Shown here: positions 1-11,575 of the stretch, one piece after another | How the letters are laid out: the number at the start of each line of letters is the position of its first letter | Numbering within the stretch: the first letter of the stretch is position 1 | Assembly (NCBI RefSeq): GCF_009910365.1 | Contig: NZ_CP036423.1 | Span: 1,612,001 to 1,676,000 of the forward strand | Source of the DNA: Aequoribacter fuscus | GTDB lineage: Bacteria; Pseudomonadota; Gammaproteobacteria; Pseudomonadales; Halieaceae | DNA length: 64,000 nt | Direction: 5' to 3' | Notes under the pieces: model-generated | Seen by the model: only the letters and a program-made list of their open reading frames with translations | Told to the model about the DNA's origin: nothing | The model's database searches: none | Translations under genes and position numbers: made by a program

Positions 1-132
1 GGCGTCCGAGGCATTGGAAATCAGTTCGCGCAGAAAAATCTCTTTGTTCGAATACAAAGAGTGAATCATCAGCTGCAACAGTTGTTTGGCTTCGGTCTGA
101 AAACCCAAGGTTTCTTTTGTGGTTTCGGACAT
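1..132 (-). CDS. htpG: Chaperone HtpG (Hsp90), N-terminal fragment
   Basis: These are the first 44 codons of an Hsp90-family ATP-dependent chaperone; the rest lies beyond the left edge. The ATG is at 130-132. The residues contain the family's N-terminal helix ([20 protein letters not shown]) and then [17 protein letters not shown], the start of the GHKL ATP-binding fold, including the Glu and Asn that bind ATP and Mg2+ in the family. Hsp90 proteins refold and remodel client proteins in the cytoplasm. The gene runs in the same direction as the sucCD operon but is separated from it by a strong terminator at 200-228, so it is probably transcribed independently. Confidence 0.95.
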   Translation of the reverse strand, partial: MSETTKETLGFQTEAKQLLQLMIHSLYSNKEIFLRELISNASDA

Positions 133-199
133 TGTGTGACTCCCTTATTCAGCGTTTGTAGGTCCTGTAGATATGGGGTCAATCCCAGAAACTTCAAGC

Positions 200-228
200 C
201 AAAAAAAAAGCCGACACAAGGTCGGCTT
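200..228 (-). terminator. Rho-independent terminator of the suc operon
   Basis: A 7-bp perfect stem (209-215 paired with 221-227, arms AGCCGAC and GTCGGCT) with a 5-base loop lies just after the sucD stop. On the minus strand it is followed by a run of T (the A tract 201-209 on the plus strand). This is a textbook intrinsic terminator between sucD and htpG. Confidence 0.9.
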
Positions 229-244
229 CTGGATTAAGCGGGGC

Positions 245-1117
245 TTACCAACCGGTGCGCTCTTTCAGGGCGACGCCAATATCTGCAAGCGAGCGGACAG
301 TCGTCACACCGGCGTCTTCGAGCGCGGCAAATTTTTCATCAGCAGTCCCTTTACCGCCACTGATGATTGCTCCAGCGTGACCCATACGCTTACCTTTCGG
401 CGCGGTAACACCCGCGATATAAGACACGACGGGCTTGGTGACGTTGGCTTTAATGTAGGCAGCAGCTTCTTCTTCCGCGGTACCGCCAATCTCGCCGATC
501 ATGACGATCGCTTCCGTTGCTGGATCTTTTTCGAACATCTCGAGGATGTCGATAAAGTTAGACCCTGGGATAGGATCCCCTCCGATACCAACGCAAGTCG
601 ATTGGCCAAAACCGGCATCCGTGGTTTGCTTAACGGCCTCATAAGTTAAGGTGCCGGAACGGCTCACGATGCCCACTTTGCCGGGCAAATGAATGTGACC
701 GGGCATGATACCGATTTTACACTCTCCGGGTGTGATCACACCGGGGCAGTTAGGTCCAATTAAACGAACGCCTAACTCGTCGCATTTGACCTTGGCATCC
801 AGCATGTCTAGGGTCGGGATGCCCTCGGTGATGCACACGATGAGTTTGATTCCCGCGAAGGCCGCTTCAAGGATAGAGTCCTTGCAAAACGCCGCAGGCA
901 CGTAAATGACGGAGGCTTCAGCACCCGTCGCTTCGACAGCATCAGCTACCGTATTGAATACAGGTAGGCCAAGATGTTCTTGACCGCCTTTACCAGGCGT
1001 CACGCCACCGACCATTTTGGTGCCGTAAGCGATCGCTTGCTCTGAGTGGAACGTACCTTGCGAGCCCGTGAAGCCCTGACAAATCACTTTGGTTTCACTG
1101 TTAATTAAAATACTCAT
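245..1117 (-). CDS. sucD: Succinyl-CoA synthetase (ADP-forming), alpha subunit
   Basis: The enzyme converts succinyl-CoA, Pi and NDP to succinate, CoA and NTP in the TCA cycle as an alpha/beta heterotetramer in the cytosol. The 290-residue length is normal. The N-terminal CoA-binding Rossmann domain (about 1-120) has the [15 protein letters not shown] motif. The C-terminal ligase domain carries the active-site His247 within [15 protein letters not shown], which is transiently phosphorylated in the family. The start codon overlaps the sucC stop by one base, so the two subunits are translationally coupled. It is the last gene of the sdh-suc block, ahead of the terminator at 200-228. Confidence 0.98.
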   Translation of the reverse strand: MSILINSETKVICQGFTGSQGTFHSEQAIAYGTKMVGGVTPGKGGQEHLGLPVFNTVADAVEATGAEASVIYVPAAFCKDSILEAAFAGIKLIVCITEGIPTLDMLDAKVKCDELGVRLIGPNCPGVITPGECKIGIMPGHIHLPGKVGIVSRSGTLTYEAVKQTTDAGFGQSTCVGIGGDPIPGSNFIDILEMFEKDPATEAIVMIGEIGGTAEEEAAAYIKANVTKPVVSYIAGVTAPKGKRMGHAGAIISGGKGTADEKFAALEDAGVTTVRSLADIGVALKERTGW

Positions 1118-2286
1118 TAGGCAACCCCTTTCGCTGCAGCAACCACTTGTTCTGCGGCGTCAGTCAAGCTCGTAGCCGCAATAATATTCAGACCAGACTC
1201 CGCCAAAACCTGCTGTCCTAGTTCCGCATTGTTGCCCTCTAAGCGAACAACCACAGGGACTTTAACGCCGATTTCTTCGACAGCACCAATCACACCCTCA
1301 GCGATGAGGTCGCAACGCACAATGCCACCAAAGATATTAATCAGCACAGCCTTAACATTCTCGTCTGACAAAATAATTTTGAAGGCCTCGGATACGCGCT
1401 CTTTGGTCGCGCCGCCACCTACGTCAAGGAAATTAGCAGGCGCTCCACCGTGTAGCTTAACAATATCCATGGTACCCATGGCCAAACCTGCACCGTTGAC
1501 CATGCAGCCGATATCGCCATCGAGAGCCACATAATTCAGCTCCCACTTTGCCGCATGGGCTTCGCGCTCGTCTTCCTGGCTGGGGTCGTGCATTTCCGCT
1601 AGTGCTTTCTGACGGTACATAGCATTACTGTCGACGCCTAGCTTCGCGTCCAAACAGTGAAGGTTACCTTGCTCGGTAATGACGAGTGGGTTAATTTCGA
1701 TAAGCGCCAAATCTTTCTCTTGGAACATTGTCGCCAAGCCCATAAAGATTTTCACAAACTGCTTGATTTGGTCACCTTGCAAACCGAGCTTGAAGGCGAG
1801 CTCCCGCCCTTGAAATGGCTGCGGGCCGACCAGTGGATCGATAACCGCGCGCAGGATTTTCTCTGGCGTTTCCTCGGCGACCTTCTCAATCTCGACGCCA
1901 CCTTCGGTTGAAGCCATGAAGACGATGCGGCGCGAACTACGATCTACCACAGCGCCCAAGTAAAGCTCCTCAGCGATGTCAGTGCATGATTCAACCAGGA
2001 TTTTTGACACTGGCTGACCATTCTCATCCGTCTGGTAGGTGACCAAACGCTGCCCTAACCATTGCTTCGCGAACGCTGCGACTTCATCTGTCGTCTTGAC
2101 CAATTTAACGCCACCGGCTTTACCGCGACCGCCAGCATGTACTTGCGCTTTGACCACCCACATGTCGCCACCAATTTTCTCAGCAGCGGCCACGGCCTCC
2201 TCAGGTGTGTCAACAGCATAACCCTTTGACACGGGCAAACCATACTGTGCAAACAGCTGTTTACCTTGGTATTCGTGAAGATTCAT
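1117..2286 (-). CDS. sucC: Succinyl-CoA synthetase, beta subunit
   Basis: This is the nucleotide-binding partner of SucD, 389 residues, a typical length. The N-terminal ATP-grasp domain begins [16 protein letters not shown] and has the glycine-rich [10 protein letters not shown] stretch near residues 52-61. The C-terminal ligase/CoA domain has [13 protein letters not shown], and GGGATKERV contributes to the phosphate-binding region. The start lies 96 bases downstream of lpd, in a gap that contains a 7-bp hairpin (2317-2334), so expression relative to lpd may be tuned there. A GGATAG-like Shine-Dalgarno precedes the ATG. Confidence 0.98.
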   Translation of the reverse strand: MNLHEYQGKQLFAQYGLPVSKGYAVDTPEEAVAAAEKIGGDMWVVKAQVHAGGRGKAGGVKLVKTTDEVAAFAKQWLGQRLVTYQTDENGQPVSKILVESCTDIAEELYLGAVVDRSSRRIVFMASTEGGVEIEKVAEETPEKILRAVIDPLVGPQPFQGRELAFKLGLQGDQIKQFVKIFMGLATMFQEKDLALIEINPLVITEQGNLHCLDAKLGVDSNAMYRQKALAEMHDPSQEDEREAHAAKWELNYVALDGDIGCMVNGAGLAMGTMDIVKLHGGAPANFLDVGGGATKERVSEAFKIILSDENVKAVLINIFGGIVRCDLIAEGVIGAVEEIGVKVPVVVRLEGNNAELGQQVLAESGLNIIAATSLTDAAEQVVAAAKGVA

Positions 2287-2316
2287 AGTTTCACTATCCT
2301 TACTCGTCTATAGTTT

Positions 2317-2334
2317 GGCGAAGCAGACTTCGCC
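2317..2334 (-). other. Hairpin between lpd and sucC
   Basis: A perfect 7-bp stem (GGCGAAG 2317-2323, CTTCGCC 2328-2334) with a 4-base loop sits in the 96-base lpd-sucC gap. On the minus strand it is followed by AAACTATAG rather than a T-run, so a full terminator is unlikely. It could be a processing or mRNA-stability element, or a weak attenuator that sets sucCD levels relative to the upstream genes. The role is inferred. Confidence 0.5.
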
Positions 2335-2382
2335 TCGTTTCTGCGGTGTTATTATCCGTTATTCCGTGCCAAAAAAGACATG

Positions 2383-3843
<1,461 letters not shown>

Positions 3844-3856
3844 TTACGCAAGCTTT

Positions 3857-5071
3857 CTAAAGTTGTAGGAGAATTCTTGCGGGATCCTCAATAAGATCTT
3901 TGACAGCAACCAAAAACTGTACCGCGGTCTTGCCGTCAATTAATCGATGGTCATACGACAACGCCAAGTACATCATGGGCAAAATAACGACCTGACCATT
4001 AACGGCCATTGGGCGCTCTTGTATTTTGTGCATGCCTAGGATGCCTGTCTGGGGTGGGTTTAAGATCGGCGTCGACATCAGCGAACCAAAGACCCCACCA
4101 TTGGTTACCGTGAAAGTGCCACCGGTCATATCATCGATGGTGAGCTTGTTGCCGCGCGCTTTCAGACCTAATTCTTTAATTTTTGCCTCGACGTCAGCGA
4201 TACTCATAAAGTCTGCATCGCGAAGTACCGGCACCACTAAACCGTTATCGGTTGATACCGCCACACCGATGTCTTGGTAGCCGTGGTACACAACGTCATT
4301 ACCATCGATGGACGCATTGACTTCAGGGAATCTCTTCAGTGCCTCACATGCTGCCTTGACAAAAAAGCCCATGAAGCCGAGCCGAGTCCCGTTGTGTGTT
4401 TTCTCAAACTGGTCCTTATACTTGCGTCTCAGCTCCATCAGAGGCGCCATGTTCACCTCATTAAAGGTCGTGAGCATCGCGGTTTGCTGAGTCGCATCCA
4501 ACAATCGCTCGGCAATTTTGGCTCGCATACGGGTCATCGGCACTCGTCGCTCTACCCGTTCGCCGCTTGGAGCTGCCGTCGCTTCGGTTGTCGCTGTTGC
4601 CACACTCGGCGCTACCACTTTCTCCACCTTGCTAGACGATGACTGCACGTGTGCAACCACATCTTCTTTGGTAATACGTCCGCCCTTACCACTGCCTTTA
4701 ATATCAGAGGCTTTAAGACCGTGCTCTTCCATCAGGGTTCGGGCCGCTGGTCCGGCGCCAACTGCTGTAGCCGCGGCCTCAGCAGAGACCGCCTGGCTAA
4801 CCGATTCCTCTGAAGAGCTCGACACCGCGACAGCACCCGCCTCGATTGTGGCCAACAGCTGTTCGCTCTCGATAATCGTTCCCTCGGCTGCATGAATTTT
4901 TGAAATCACCCCATCCGTTGGAGCGACAACTTCCATAACAACCTTGTCGGTTTCGATTTCTACAATTAACTCGTCGCGAGCAACAGCCTCACCTTCTTGC
5001 TTATGCCAAGTAGCTACTTCACCGTCAGCAACAGACTCGGGGAACGCGGGGGCTTTTATTTCGATAGTCAT
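3857..5071 (-). CDS. sucB: 2-Oxoglutarate dehydrogenase E2, dihydrolipoyl succinyltransferase
   Basis: The core of the 2-oxoglutarate dehydrogenase complex, transferring the succinyl group to CoA. It has 404 residues. A single N-terminal lipoyl domain carries the lipoylated Lys43 ([11 protein letters not shown]). A Ser/Glu/Ala-rich linker follows, then a peripheral-subunit-binding domain at about 106-143 ([20 protein letters not shown]). The catalytic domain has the SYDHRLIDG motif with His375 and Asp379 near the C-terminus. It sits between sucA (29-base gap) and lpd (37-base gap), giving the E1-E2-E3 gene order. Confidence 0.98.
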   Translation of the reverse strand: MTIEIKAPAFPESVADGEVATWHKQEGEAVARDELIVEIETDKVVMEVVAPTDGVISKIHAAEGTIIESEQLLATIEAGAVAVSSSSEESVSQAVSAEAAATAVGAGPAARTLMEEHGLKASDIKGSGKGGRITKEDVVAHVQSSSSKVEKVVAPSVATATTEATAAPSGERVERRVPMTRMRAKIAERLLDATQQTAMLTTFNEVNMAPLMELRRKYKDQFEKTHNGTRLGFMGFFVKAACEALKRFPEVNASIDGNDVVYHGYQDIGVAVSTDNGLVVPVLRDADFMSIADVEAKIKELGLKARGNKLTIDDMTGGTFTVTNGGVFGSLMSTPILNPPQTGILGMHKIQERPMAVNGQVVILPMMYLALSYDHRLIDGKTAVQFLVAVKDLIEDPARILLQL

Positions 5072-5100
5072 TAACAGTTCCTTTTAGGCTATCTTATCTT

Positions 5101-7947
5101 TCATTGAGTGGGTTCAAGCGCTTGATTGATCAGCGCCTCTTGTTGTTTAAGGTGCAGAGCCATGTAGCCTGCGGCGGGCGCCGCCGAAGCCTCACGTCCA
5201 ACGTACCGAACGCCTAAACCGCTACCCAGCTGATCGAGCGCACGCCGCATATGATGTTGAGATGCATACCAACAGCCCTGGTTCATCGGTTCTTCCTGAC
5301 ACCAAACGACGTCGCTCAGATTCGGGTATTCCTTCAAGGCAGAGAGCAGCTCTCGCTCCGGGAAGGGGTACATCTGTTCGATACGGACCAAGGCAATGTC
5401 CTTGATTCCGCGCGCGCGTCGCTCTGCAAGCAGCTCGTAGTAGACCTTGCCGGCACACAGCACTACCCGTCTTACCGCTTTTGGACTTACGTTGTCGACT
5501 TCAGGAATAACGAGTTGGAACTGGCCATTTGCCAGTTCCTCTAGCGTTGAGACAGCCTCTTTGTGACGCAGCAAACTCTTCGGCGACATCACAATCAGTG
5601 GTTTACGTAAGGGTCTGATCGCTTGGCGTCGGATCATATGGAATACTTGCGCCGGTGTGGTCGGAATGCAGACTTGAATGTTCTTCTCTGCACACAACTG
5701 CATGAACCGCTCTAAGCGCGCAGAGCTGTGCTCTGGCCCCTGCCCTTCGTAGCCATGGGGCAATAGCATGGTCAATCCACACAGTCGCGACCATTTGTGC
5801 TCACCTGACGTGATAAACTGATCAATGACCACCTGCGCGCCATTCGCAAAGTCGCCGAATTGGGCTTCCCAGATAACCAAACCCGTTGGCGCGGTTGTGG
5901 CGTATCCGTATTCGAACGCCAGCACGGCTTCCTCTGACAGTAACGAATCGTGAATCGTAAAAGGTGCTTGATCTTGTCCAAGATGCTGCAAAGGTACGTA
6001 CAAGGAGGCATCTTTCTGGTTGTGCAGAACCGCGTGGCGGTGCGAGAAGGTGCCTCGGCCAACGTCCTGGCCCGTTAACCGCACCGGGTAACCGGCTTTT
6101 AATAGGGTCGCGTAGGCAAGTGTTTCGGCCGCGCCCCAGTTAAGAGGTAAAGCGCCCGCCGCCATCTTGCGTCGATCCTCTAGAATCTTTCCAACCTGTC
6201 GTTGCAGCGGTAAACCCTCGGGGGTCTGGTTAATCTCGTGCGCTAAGCTCTGTAATGTCTGAAGATCGATGCGCGTATCGCTGGGTAAATCCCACGGATG
6301 ATTCAGGTAGGGCGTCCAGTCCACAAATAAAGACGTATTAGGCTCCGAAACCAACGAGGACACCAAGGGCTCACCACGCTCAAGTGATTCGCGATAAGCC
6401 GAGACCAGGTCGCTATCTTGCTCTTGGGTCAACACACCCTCGGCTATCAGCTTCTTAGCGTAGAGATCTCGTGTCGTTTCTTGGTTCTTAATCTGTGCAT
6501 ACATCACGGGCTGAGTGACCGATGGTTCGTCCGCCTCGTTGTGCCCTCGACGACGGTAACAAACCAGGTCGATAACGACATCTTTGCCGAACTCATTGCG
6601 GTAATCTACCGCCATCTGGGTGACGAATAAGACCGCTTCAGGGTCGTCACCATTGACATGAAAAATGGGGGCTTGCACCATCTTTGCGATGTCGGTGCAG
6701 TACTCGGTGGAACGTGCGTCCTCGCGTAAACTGGTCGTAAAGCCGACTTGGTTGTTCAACACGATATGGATTGTGCCGCCGGTTTTGTACGCCCGCGTCT
6801 GCGACATCTGGAAGGTTTCCATAACAACACCTTGGCCAGCGAACGCCGCGTCACCATGTATCACAATGGGCACTACCATGCTTCCCGTTTTATCGTCACG
6901 GCGATCTTGCCGAGCCCTAACAGACCCCTCAACAACCGGCGAGACAATTTCTAGGTGGGAGGGGTTAAATGCCAAAGCCAGGTGTAGCTCGCCGCCTGGC
7001 GTCATGATGTTGGACGAAAAGCCCTGATGGTATTTGACGTCTCCAGAGCTTTGGTACGAGGCACGCCCCTCGAACTCAGCGAACAGTTCGGAAGGCTTTT
7101 TACCCAGAATGTTGATCAGCACATTAAGACGGCCACGGTGCGCCATACCAATGACGATCTCCTTGGCCCGATAAGCACCGCAACGTTGTATCATCTCAGT
7201 CAGAGCCGGAATCAAAGACTCGCCGCCCTCCAGGCCAAAGCGTTTGGTACCGGGGTATTTAGAGCCTAGCGATTTTTCCAACCCTTCCGCTTTAGTCAAC
7301 TCACTGAGCAACTGGCGCCGAACCGCAGCGCTGTAGTCAGGACGCGAACGCACAGATTCCATGCGTTGCATGACCCAGTGACGCTCATCGGTATCGACAA
7401 TGTGCATAAACTCCGCACCTATCGTACCGCAGTAGGTGCTCTCTAAGCTGTGCAAGATTTCACCGAGCGTCGCACTATCCGAACCAATATATAGACTGCC
7501 CGTTTGGAATACGGTGTCTAAGTCGGCCGTGGATAGCTGGTGAAACTGCAAAGCCAAATCAGGCACAATTTCGCGCTTGGCCAACCCGAGAGGGTCAAGC
7601 TTTGCATGCTGATGGCCCCGCTGCCGGTATGCCGAGATTAATTGAACGACTCTGACTTGCTTTCGTTCGAACTCAGTGGCTTGCGCGTCGTGTGCAACCG
7701 TTGCCTCCGTGCGCACGCGCATCTTAGAGATTTTAGCAAACTGGTCGCGAACGGCCGAGTGCGGGGTATCGAGTACGGAAATGTGCTTAGTTTGAACTTG
7801 GGGCAACTGCTCGAAGTATAAACGCCATTGCTCGGATACGTTTTCGGGATTAAGTAAAAAAGACTCGTATAAATCTTCAACATAGGCGGCATTACCGCCC
7901 GCTATGTGGGAGCTTAGCCAGAATTGCTCCATCGAGTGATCGCGCAT
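5101..7947 (-). CDS. sucA: 2-Oxoglutarate dehydrogenase E1 component
   Basis: Thiamine-diphosphate-dependent decarboxylase that commits 2-oxoglutarate to succinyl-CoA. At 948 residues it is normal for the family. An N-terminal E2-binding helix covers about 7-45. GMAHRGRLN (267-275) and HGDAAFAG (364-371) are the ThDP/Mg2+ region. The C-terminal transketolase-like and MgADP-type domains follow. Two starts are possible: ATG at 7947 (used here, weak GGCGGG upstream) and the internal ATG at 7932, which aligns better with the usual N-terminus but has no Shine-Dalgarno. A strong hairpin at 8047-8076 separates the gene from sdhB, so sucA may have its own promoter or depend on read-through. Confidence 0.97.
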   Translation of the reverse strand: MRDHSMEQFWLSSHIAGGNAAYVEDLYESFLLNPENVSEQWRLYFEQLPQVQTKHISVLDTPHSAVRDQFAKISKMRVRTEATVAHDAQATEFERKQVRVVQLISAYRQRGHQHAKLDPLGLAKREIVPDLALQFHQLSTADLDTVFQTGSLYIGSDSATLGEILHSLESTYCGTIGAEFMHIVDTDERHWVMQRMESVRSRPDYSAAVRRQLLSELTKAEGLEKSLGSKYPGTKRFGLEGGESLIPALTEMIQRCGAYRAKEIVIGMAHRGRLNVLINILGKKPSELFAEFEGRASYQSSGDVKYHQGFSSNIMTPGGELHLALAFNPSHLEIVSPVVEGSVRARQDRRDDKTGSMVVPIVIHGDAAFAGQGVVMETFQMSQTRAYKTGGTIHIVLNNQVGFTTSLREDARSTEYCTDIAKMVQAPIFHVNGDDPEAVLFVTQMAVDYRNEFGKDVVIDLVCYRRRGHNEADEPSVTQPVMYAQIKNQETTRDLYAKKLIAEGVLTQEQDSDLVSAYRESLERGEPLVSSLVSEPNTSLFVDWTPYLNHPWDLPSDTRIDLQTLQSLAHEINQTPEGLPLQRQVGKILEDRRKMAAGALPLNWGAAETLAYATLLKAGYPVRLTGQDVGRGTFSHRHAVLHNQKDASLYVPLQHLGQDQAPFTIHDSLLSEEAVLAFEYGYATTAPTGLVIWEAQFGDFANGAQVVIDQFITSGEHKWSRLCGLTMLLPHGYEGQGPEHSSARLERFMQLCAEKNIQVCIPTTPAQVFHMIRRQAIRPLRKPLIVMSPKSLLRHKEAVSTLEELANGQFQLVIPEVDNVSPKAVRRVVLCAGKVYYELLAERRARGIKDIALVRIEQMYPFPERELLSALKEYPNLSDVVWCQEEPMNQGCWYASQHHMRRALDQLGSGLGVRYVGREASAAPAAGYMALHLKQQEALINQALEPTQ

Positions 7948-8046
7948 TTTAACCCGCCAAAGGAGTGGTGGAATGAATAACTGAGAATGCGCGAGAGTTT
8001 AGCAGAAATACTGTAAATAAGGGAGGTATAAACCGAGAAAATATTG

Positions 8047-8076
8047 TGACAAAGCCGCATTGACGCGGCTTTGTCA
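8047..8076 (-). terminator. Long hairpin between sdhB and sucA (terminator or attenuator)
   Basis: A perfect 12-bp inverted repeat (8047-8058 with 8065-8076, arms TGACAAAGCCGC and GCGGCTTTGTCA) with a 6-base loop starts 13 bases after the sdhB stop. The minus-strand sequence beyond it reads CAATATTTTC, a weak U-rich tail. It could terminate or attenuate sdhCDAB transcription before sucAB, or stabilise the sdh mRNA 3' end. The structure is plain; the effect is inferred. Confidence 0.6.
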
Positions 8077-8088
8077 GAGCCTCGAGAA

Positions 8089-8796
8089 CTAGATTTCTCG
8101 GGACAGGAGCATATTGCGGATATGACCAATGGCACGCGTGGGGTTTAAGCCTTTAGGGCAAACATTAACGCAGTTCTGAATGCCGTGACAACGGAACACG
8201 CTGAAGGGGTCATCGAGATTTGCAAGACGTTCCTCGGTCGCCGTGTCACGCGAATCCGCCAAGAAACGATAAGACTGGAGCAAGCCCGCGGGGCCTATGA
8301 ACTTATCAGGATTCCACCAAAACGATGGGCAGCTCGTAGAACAGCAGGCGCACAAAATACACTCGTACAGTCCGTCGAGCTTGGCACGATCTTCAGGTGA
8401 CTGCAGGCGCTCAATGGCGGGGGCTGGCGTGTTGTTCATCAGATAAGGCTGCACCTTCTCGTACTGAGCATAAAACATGCTCATGTCGACGATCAGGTCT
8501 CGAATGACTGGCAGCCCCGGTAGAGGTCGCAACACAAGCTTGTTCTTCTTGACCGTCTCAGAGAGAGGCGTGATACACGCCAGACCATTTTTGCCATTAA
8601 TATTTAGGCCGTCGGAGCCGCACACACCCTCGCGGCAAGACCGTCTGTACGTCACTGAGGTGTCATGTTGCGCTTTGATCAATTCCAAAACATCCAGGAC
8701 CATCAAGTCTTTACCACCGGTATCCACTTGAAAATCTTGCATAAACGGCGCGCTGTCCGTCTCTGGATTGTAGCGATAGATACTAACTTCTAACAT
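8089..8796 (-). CDS. sdhB: Succinate dehydrogenase iron-sulfur subunit
   Basis: Passes electrons from SdhA to the membrane quinone site. It has 235 residues. The N-terminal [2Fe-2S] ferredoxin domain has Cys54, Cys59, Asp62 and Cys74 (SCREGVCGSDG, then LACITP), the same Asp-substituted ligand set as E. coli. The C-terminal domain binds [4Fe-4S] and [3Fe-4S] clusters through CILCACCSTSCP and CHGIQNCVNVCPKG. It lies 12 bases downstream of sdhA and is the last sdh gene before the hairpin at 8047-8076. Confidence 0.98.
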   Translation of the reverse strand: MLEVSIYRYNPETDSAPFMQDFQVDTGGKDLMVLDVLELIKAQHDTSVTYRRSCREGVCGSDGLNINGKNGLACITPLSETVKKNKLVLRPLPGLPVIRDLIVDMSMFYAQYEKVQPYLMNNTPAPAIERLQSPEDRAKLDGLYECILCACCSTSCPSFWWNPDKFIGPAGLLQSYRFLADSRDTATEERLANLDDPFSVFRCHGIQNCVNVCPKGLNPTRAIGHIRNMLLSREI

Positions 8797-8808
8797 TGAT
8801 GTGGCCCT

Positions 8809-10578
8809 CTAGTAAGTTCGGATCTTAGGTTCAAAGGTAGGCACCGTCTTGGGCTTGAAGTTCACGCCGCGTTTGCCAACAGATTTGGATTCTGGGAAGT
8901 ACATCGAGTGGCACAACCAGTTCGCATCATCTCGATCTTGGAAATCTTCGCGAGCGTGAGCACCCCGGCTCTCCCTGCGCTCTTCCGCCGAAATAGCCGT
9001 CGCCTCGGCAACCTCGAATAGGTTCTGGAGCTCAAGGGCTTCAATACGAGCAGTGTTGAACGCATTTGACTTATCGTCGAGGCGCACGTTCTCAACACGA
9101 GGACGCAGCTCTTGAAGCTTTTTAACGCCCTCTTGCATGTAATCACCACGACGGAATACGCCGAAATAATTCTGCATGATACCCTGCATCTCTTTGCGCA
9201 GATCCGCGGTTTTTTCTCCGCCAGTTGACGCATTCAAGCGATTTAATCGCGACATCGCCTGCTCAAAATCTGACTCAGAGGCATCACGCATCTCGATACC
9301 ATCGCGCAGCGCAGACTCAATGAAGAGACCAGAGGCCCGTCCAAAAACAACCAAATCGAGCAAGGAGTTACCACCCAAACGATTGGCTCCGTGCACCGAC
9401 ACACAAGCAACCTCACCGCAAGCGTACAAACCGGGAATGATTTGATCATTACCTTGTGCGTCCACGGTAATCGCTTGCCCGTGGACATTCGTTGGAATGC
9501 CACCCATCATGTAGTGACAAGTAGGCACCACTGGGATCGGGGCTTTCACCGGATCAACGTGGGCGAAAGTGCGAGACAATTCACAGATCCCGGGCAGGCG
9601 ACTCTCAAGTACTTCTTCACCCAGGTGATCAAGCTTGAGGAATACATGATCGCCGTCTGGACCGCAGCCGCGACCTTCAAGAATCTCGAGCACCATCGAA
9701 CGCGCCACCACGTCGCGCCCCGCCAAATCTTTGGCGTTGGGTGCGTAACGCTCCATGAAGCGCTCACCATCTTTATTGATTAAGTAACCACCCTCGCCAC
9801 GGCAACCCTCGGTTACCAGCGTGCCAGCGCCGTAAATGCCCGTTGGGTGGAACTGCCACATCTCCATGTCTTGCACAGGCACATTTGCGCGCAGCGCCAT
9901 GCCGACACCATCGCCGGTATTGATGTGCGCGTTCGTTGTAGACGCGTAAATACGCCCTGCTCCACCCGTGGCAAACACAGTCGCTTTTGATTTAACGAAC
10001 ACGGTCTCGCCTGTTTCCATGCAAATCGCAATTACACCGACTACCGCACCGTCTTGGTTTTTTACAAGATCTACCGCGAACCACTCATTAAAGAACACCG
10101 TGTTGTTCTTCATGTTGCCCTGGTAAAGCGTGTGTAAGAGCGCGTGACCAGTGCGGTCTGCTGCGGCACACGTACGTGCCGCTTGCCCACCTTCACCGAA
10201 ATTCTTTGACTGCCCGCCGAAGGGGCGCTGATAAATGCGCCCTTCTTCCGTGCGCGAAAAAGGCAAACCCATGTGCTCTAACTCGAAGATGGCCTCTGGA
10301 CCCACGCTACACATGTATTCAATGGCGTCTTGATCGCCGATGTAATCTGAGCCTTTGACCGTATCGTACATGTGCCAGCGCCAATCATCATTCGGGTCTG
10401 CGCTTGCAATTGCGCAGGTAATTCCACCCTGCGCTGATACAGTGTGTGACCGAGTTGGGAATACTTTGGAGATTACCGCGGTCTTGTACCCTGACTGAGC
10501 CAACTGCAAGGCCGCACGCATGCCCGCGCCGCCACCGCCTACAATCACACCATCAAAAGAAATCGTACGTAAAGCCAT
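8809..10578 (-). CDS. sdhA: Succinate dehydrogenase flavoprotein subunit
   Basis: Catalytic subunit oxidising succinate to fumarate with covalently bound FAD, on the cytoplasmic face of complex II. It has 589 residues. The dinucleotide motif is [12 protein letters not shown] near the N-terminus. The flavinylation His45 lies in [10 protein letters not shown]. The active-site region [21 protein letters not shown] and the substrate motif [13 protein letters not shown] are intact. It is followed closely by sdhB and preceded by sdhD (6-base gap). Confidence 0.98.
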   Translation of the reverse strand: MALRTISFDGVIVGGGGAGMRAALQLAQSGYKTAVISKVFPTRSHTVSAQGGITCAIASADPNDDWRWHMYDTVKGSDYIGDQDAIEYMCSVGPEAIFELEHMGLPFSRTEEGRIYQRPFGGQSKNFGEGGQAARTCAAADRTGHALLHTLYQGNMKNNTVFFNEWFAVDLVKNQDGAVVGVIAICMETGETVFVKSKATVFATGGAGRIYASTTNAHINTGDGVGMALRANVPVQDMEMWQFHPTGIYGAGTLVTEGCRGEGGYLINKDGERFMERYAPNAKDLAGRDVVARSMVLEILEGRGCGPDGDHVFLKLDHLGEEVLESRLPGICELSRTFAHVDPVKAPIPVVPTCHYMMGGIPTNVHGQAITVDAQGNDQIIPGLYACGEVACVSVHGANRLGGNSLLDLVVFGRASGLFIESALRDGIEMRDASESDFEQAMSRLNRLNASTGGEKTADLRKEMQGIMQNYFGVFRRGDYMQEGVKKLQELRPRVENVRLDDKSNAFNTARIEALELQNLFEVAEATAISAEERRESRGAHAREDFQDRDDANWLCHSMYFPESKSVGKRGVNFKPKTVPTFEPKIRTY

Positions 10579-10584
10579 GTCTGT

Positions 10585-10944
10585 TTAACCCCACAAGATC
10601 TGGAAACCCCAGACCAAATAAATGAATAACGCAGCACCAATCGCCAACTGTAGTAGAAAACGCAGCACATTTCCCTTGGGACCCATCAGTCGCTCAGTGA
10701 CGTAGTCTGAGAGAACACCCCACATACCAATCCAAGCGTGAAACACGAGCGACAGTAGCGCGGCAACGCTGAAGATACGCATCCACGTGGCTGCAAACAA
10801 GGCTTCCCACTGCGCGTAATCCGTACCGGCGACTAAGACGTAAGCCAGCCAGGCAAAATACGCAAGAAGAATTACCGAGGTAATGCGCTGAACCAAAAAA
10901 TCCGACAGGCCGTTTCGGCCAAAATTTGTGACTGACTTTACCAT
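10585..10944 (-). CDS. sdhD: Succinate dehydrogenase membrane anchor SdhD
   Basis: A hydrophobic anchor of complex II that forms the quinone and heme b sites with SdhC. I start it at the ATG 10942-10944 (119 residues); a GTG two codons upstream is less likely. The N-terminus MVKSVTNFGRNGLSDFLVQR matches the family. Three membrane helices are visible, and FHAWIGMWGVLSDYV carries the conserved His/Tyr region near the heme and ubiquinone. It overlaps the end of sdhC by 7 bases, indicating translational coupling. Confidence 0.95.
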   Translation of the reverse strand: MVKSVTNFGRNGLSDFLVQRITSVILLAYFAWLAYVLVAGTDYAQWEALFAATWMRIFSVAALLSLVFHAWIGMWGVLSDYVTERLMGPKGNVLRFLLQLAIGAALFIYLVWGFQILWG

Positions 10945-11312
10945 ACCCACAACCCCGCTAAAGCGATCATCACCGCTGATACTAAAAAGGTAATTCGCGA
11001 ACCGAAAACACCGCCTTCATAGGTCTCGCCGTAACCCATATCCATGATCAAGTGCTTTACGCCAGCGACCGAGTGATAGATTAAGCCTGAGAGCACCGCC
11101 CAAACGACCAGCTTCGCGAAAAGTGAATCGAGCGCGGCACCAACCGACGCAAAACCCTCGGCCGAGCTCAGACTGAGATCGAGCGCGTAAATCATGACAC
11201 CGATCGCGACAAACAAGAACACACCGGAGATTCGGTGCAGAATTGACGCGTATGCGGTGATCGGCAGTTTAATTGTGGCAATATCGAGATTGACCGGACG
11301 AGTATCTTTCAC
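10938..11312 (-). CDS. sdhC: Succinate dehydrogenase cytochrome b556 subunit SdhC
   Basis: First gene of the sdh-suc block. The 124-residue membrane protein has three hydrophobic helices (about 20-42, 62-85 and 102-122). SILHRISGVFLF carries the conserved His-Arg-Ser of the quinone site, and YHSVAGVKHLIMD holds the heme-ligand histidine region. With SdhD it anchors SdhAB in the cytoplasmic membrane. Its promoter probably lies in the 263-base divergent region shared with gltA (candidate at 11421-11449). Confidence 0.96.
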   Translation of the reverse strand: MKDTRPVNLDIATIKLPITAYASILHRISGVFLFVAIGVMIYALDLSLSSAEGFASVGAALDSLFAKLVVWAVLSGLIYHSVAGVKHLIMDMGYGETYEGGVFGSRITFLVSAVMIALAGLWVW

Positions 11313-11420
11313 TAACGAATCCCCCTGGATGCCTTTGCAGGCACTGAGCTATGTCCGCGATTCGAGCAGGAAGTGACCGGCGTCACTGACTCGAAGGCGG
11401 ACCCCAAAAAAAGCGGTCGA

Positions 11421-11449
11421 ATTATAGGTATATACACAATCAATTACAA
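11421..11449 (-). promoter_or_regulatory. Predicted sdhC promoter
   Basis: On the minus strand a perfect TATAAT (11421-11426) is preceded, at 17 bases, by TTGTAA (11444-11449, 4 of 6 matches to the -35 consensus). It lies about 110 bases upstream of sdhC, leaving a long leader. The rest of the sdhC-gltA gap is AT-rich with no other clear signal. A small RNA or regulator target in this leader would be plausible but is not visible. Confidence 0.55.
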
Positions 11450-11512
11450 ATCATACCGCCCCAGCGTGACGTGAAATGCGATTGAACTTTAGTCGATATT
11501 GCTGATCTCGAA

Positions 11513-11540
11513 TTGACAAATCTGGGGCAGTCTCTATAGT
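11513..11540 (+). promoter_or_regulatory. Predicted gltA promoter
   Basis: A consensus TTGACA (11513-11518), a 16-base spacer and TATAGT (11535-11540) lie 35 bases upstream of the gltA ATG. This strong sigma70-type promoter faces away from the sdhC promoter, as expected for the divergent TCA arrangement known from many gammaproteobacteria. Confidence 0.75.
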
Positions 11541-11575
11541 TAGTCCTCCACAGTTTTGCACTTAGGACCTTCGCT

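Noticed and set aside
173-649. Plus-strand open frame opposite sucD
   Set aside because: It lies fully antisense to sucD and the terminator, has no recognisable domain, and looks like a shadow of the real gene.
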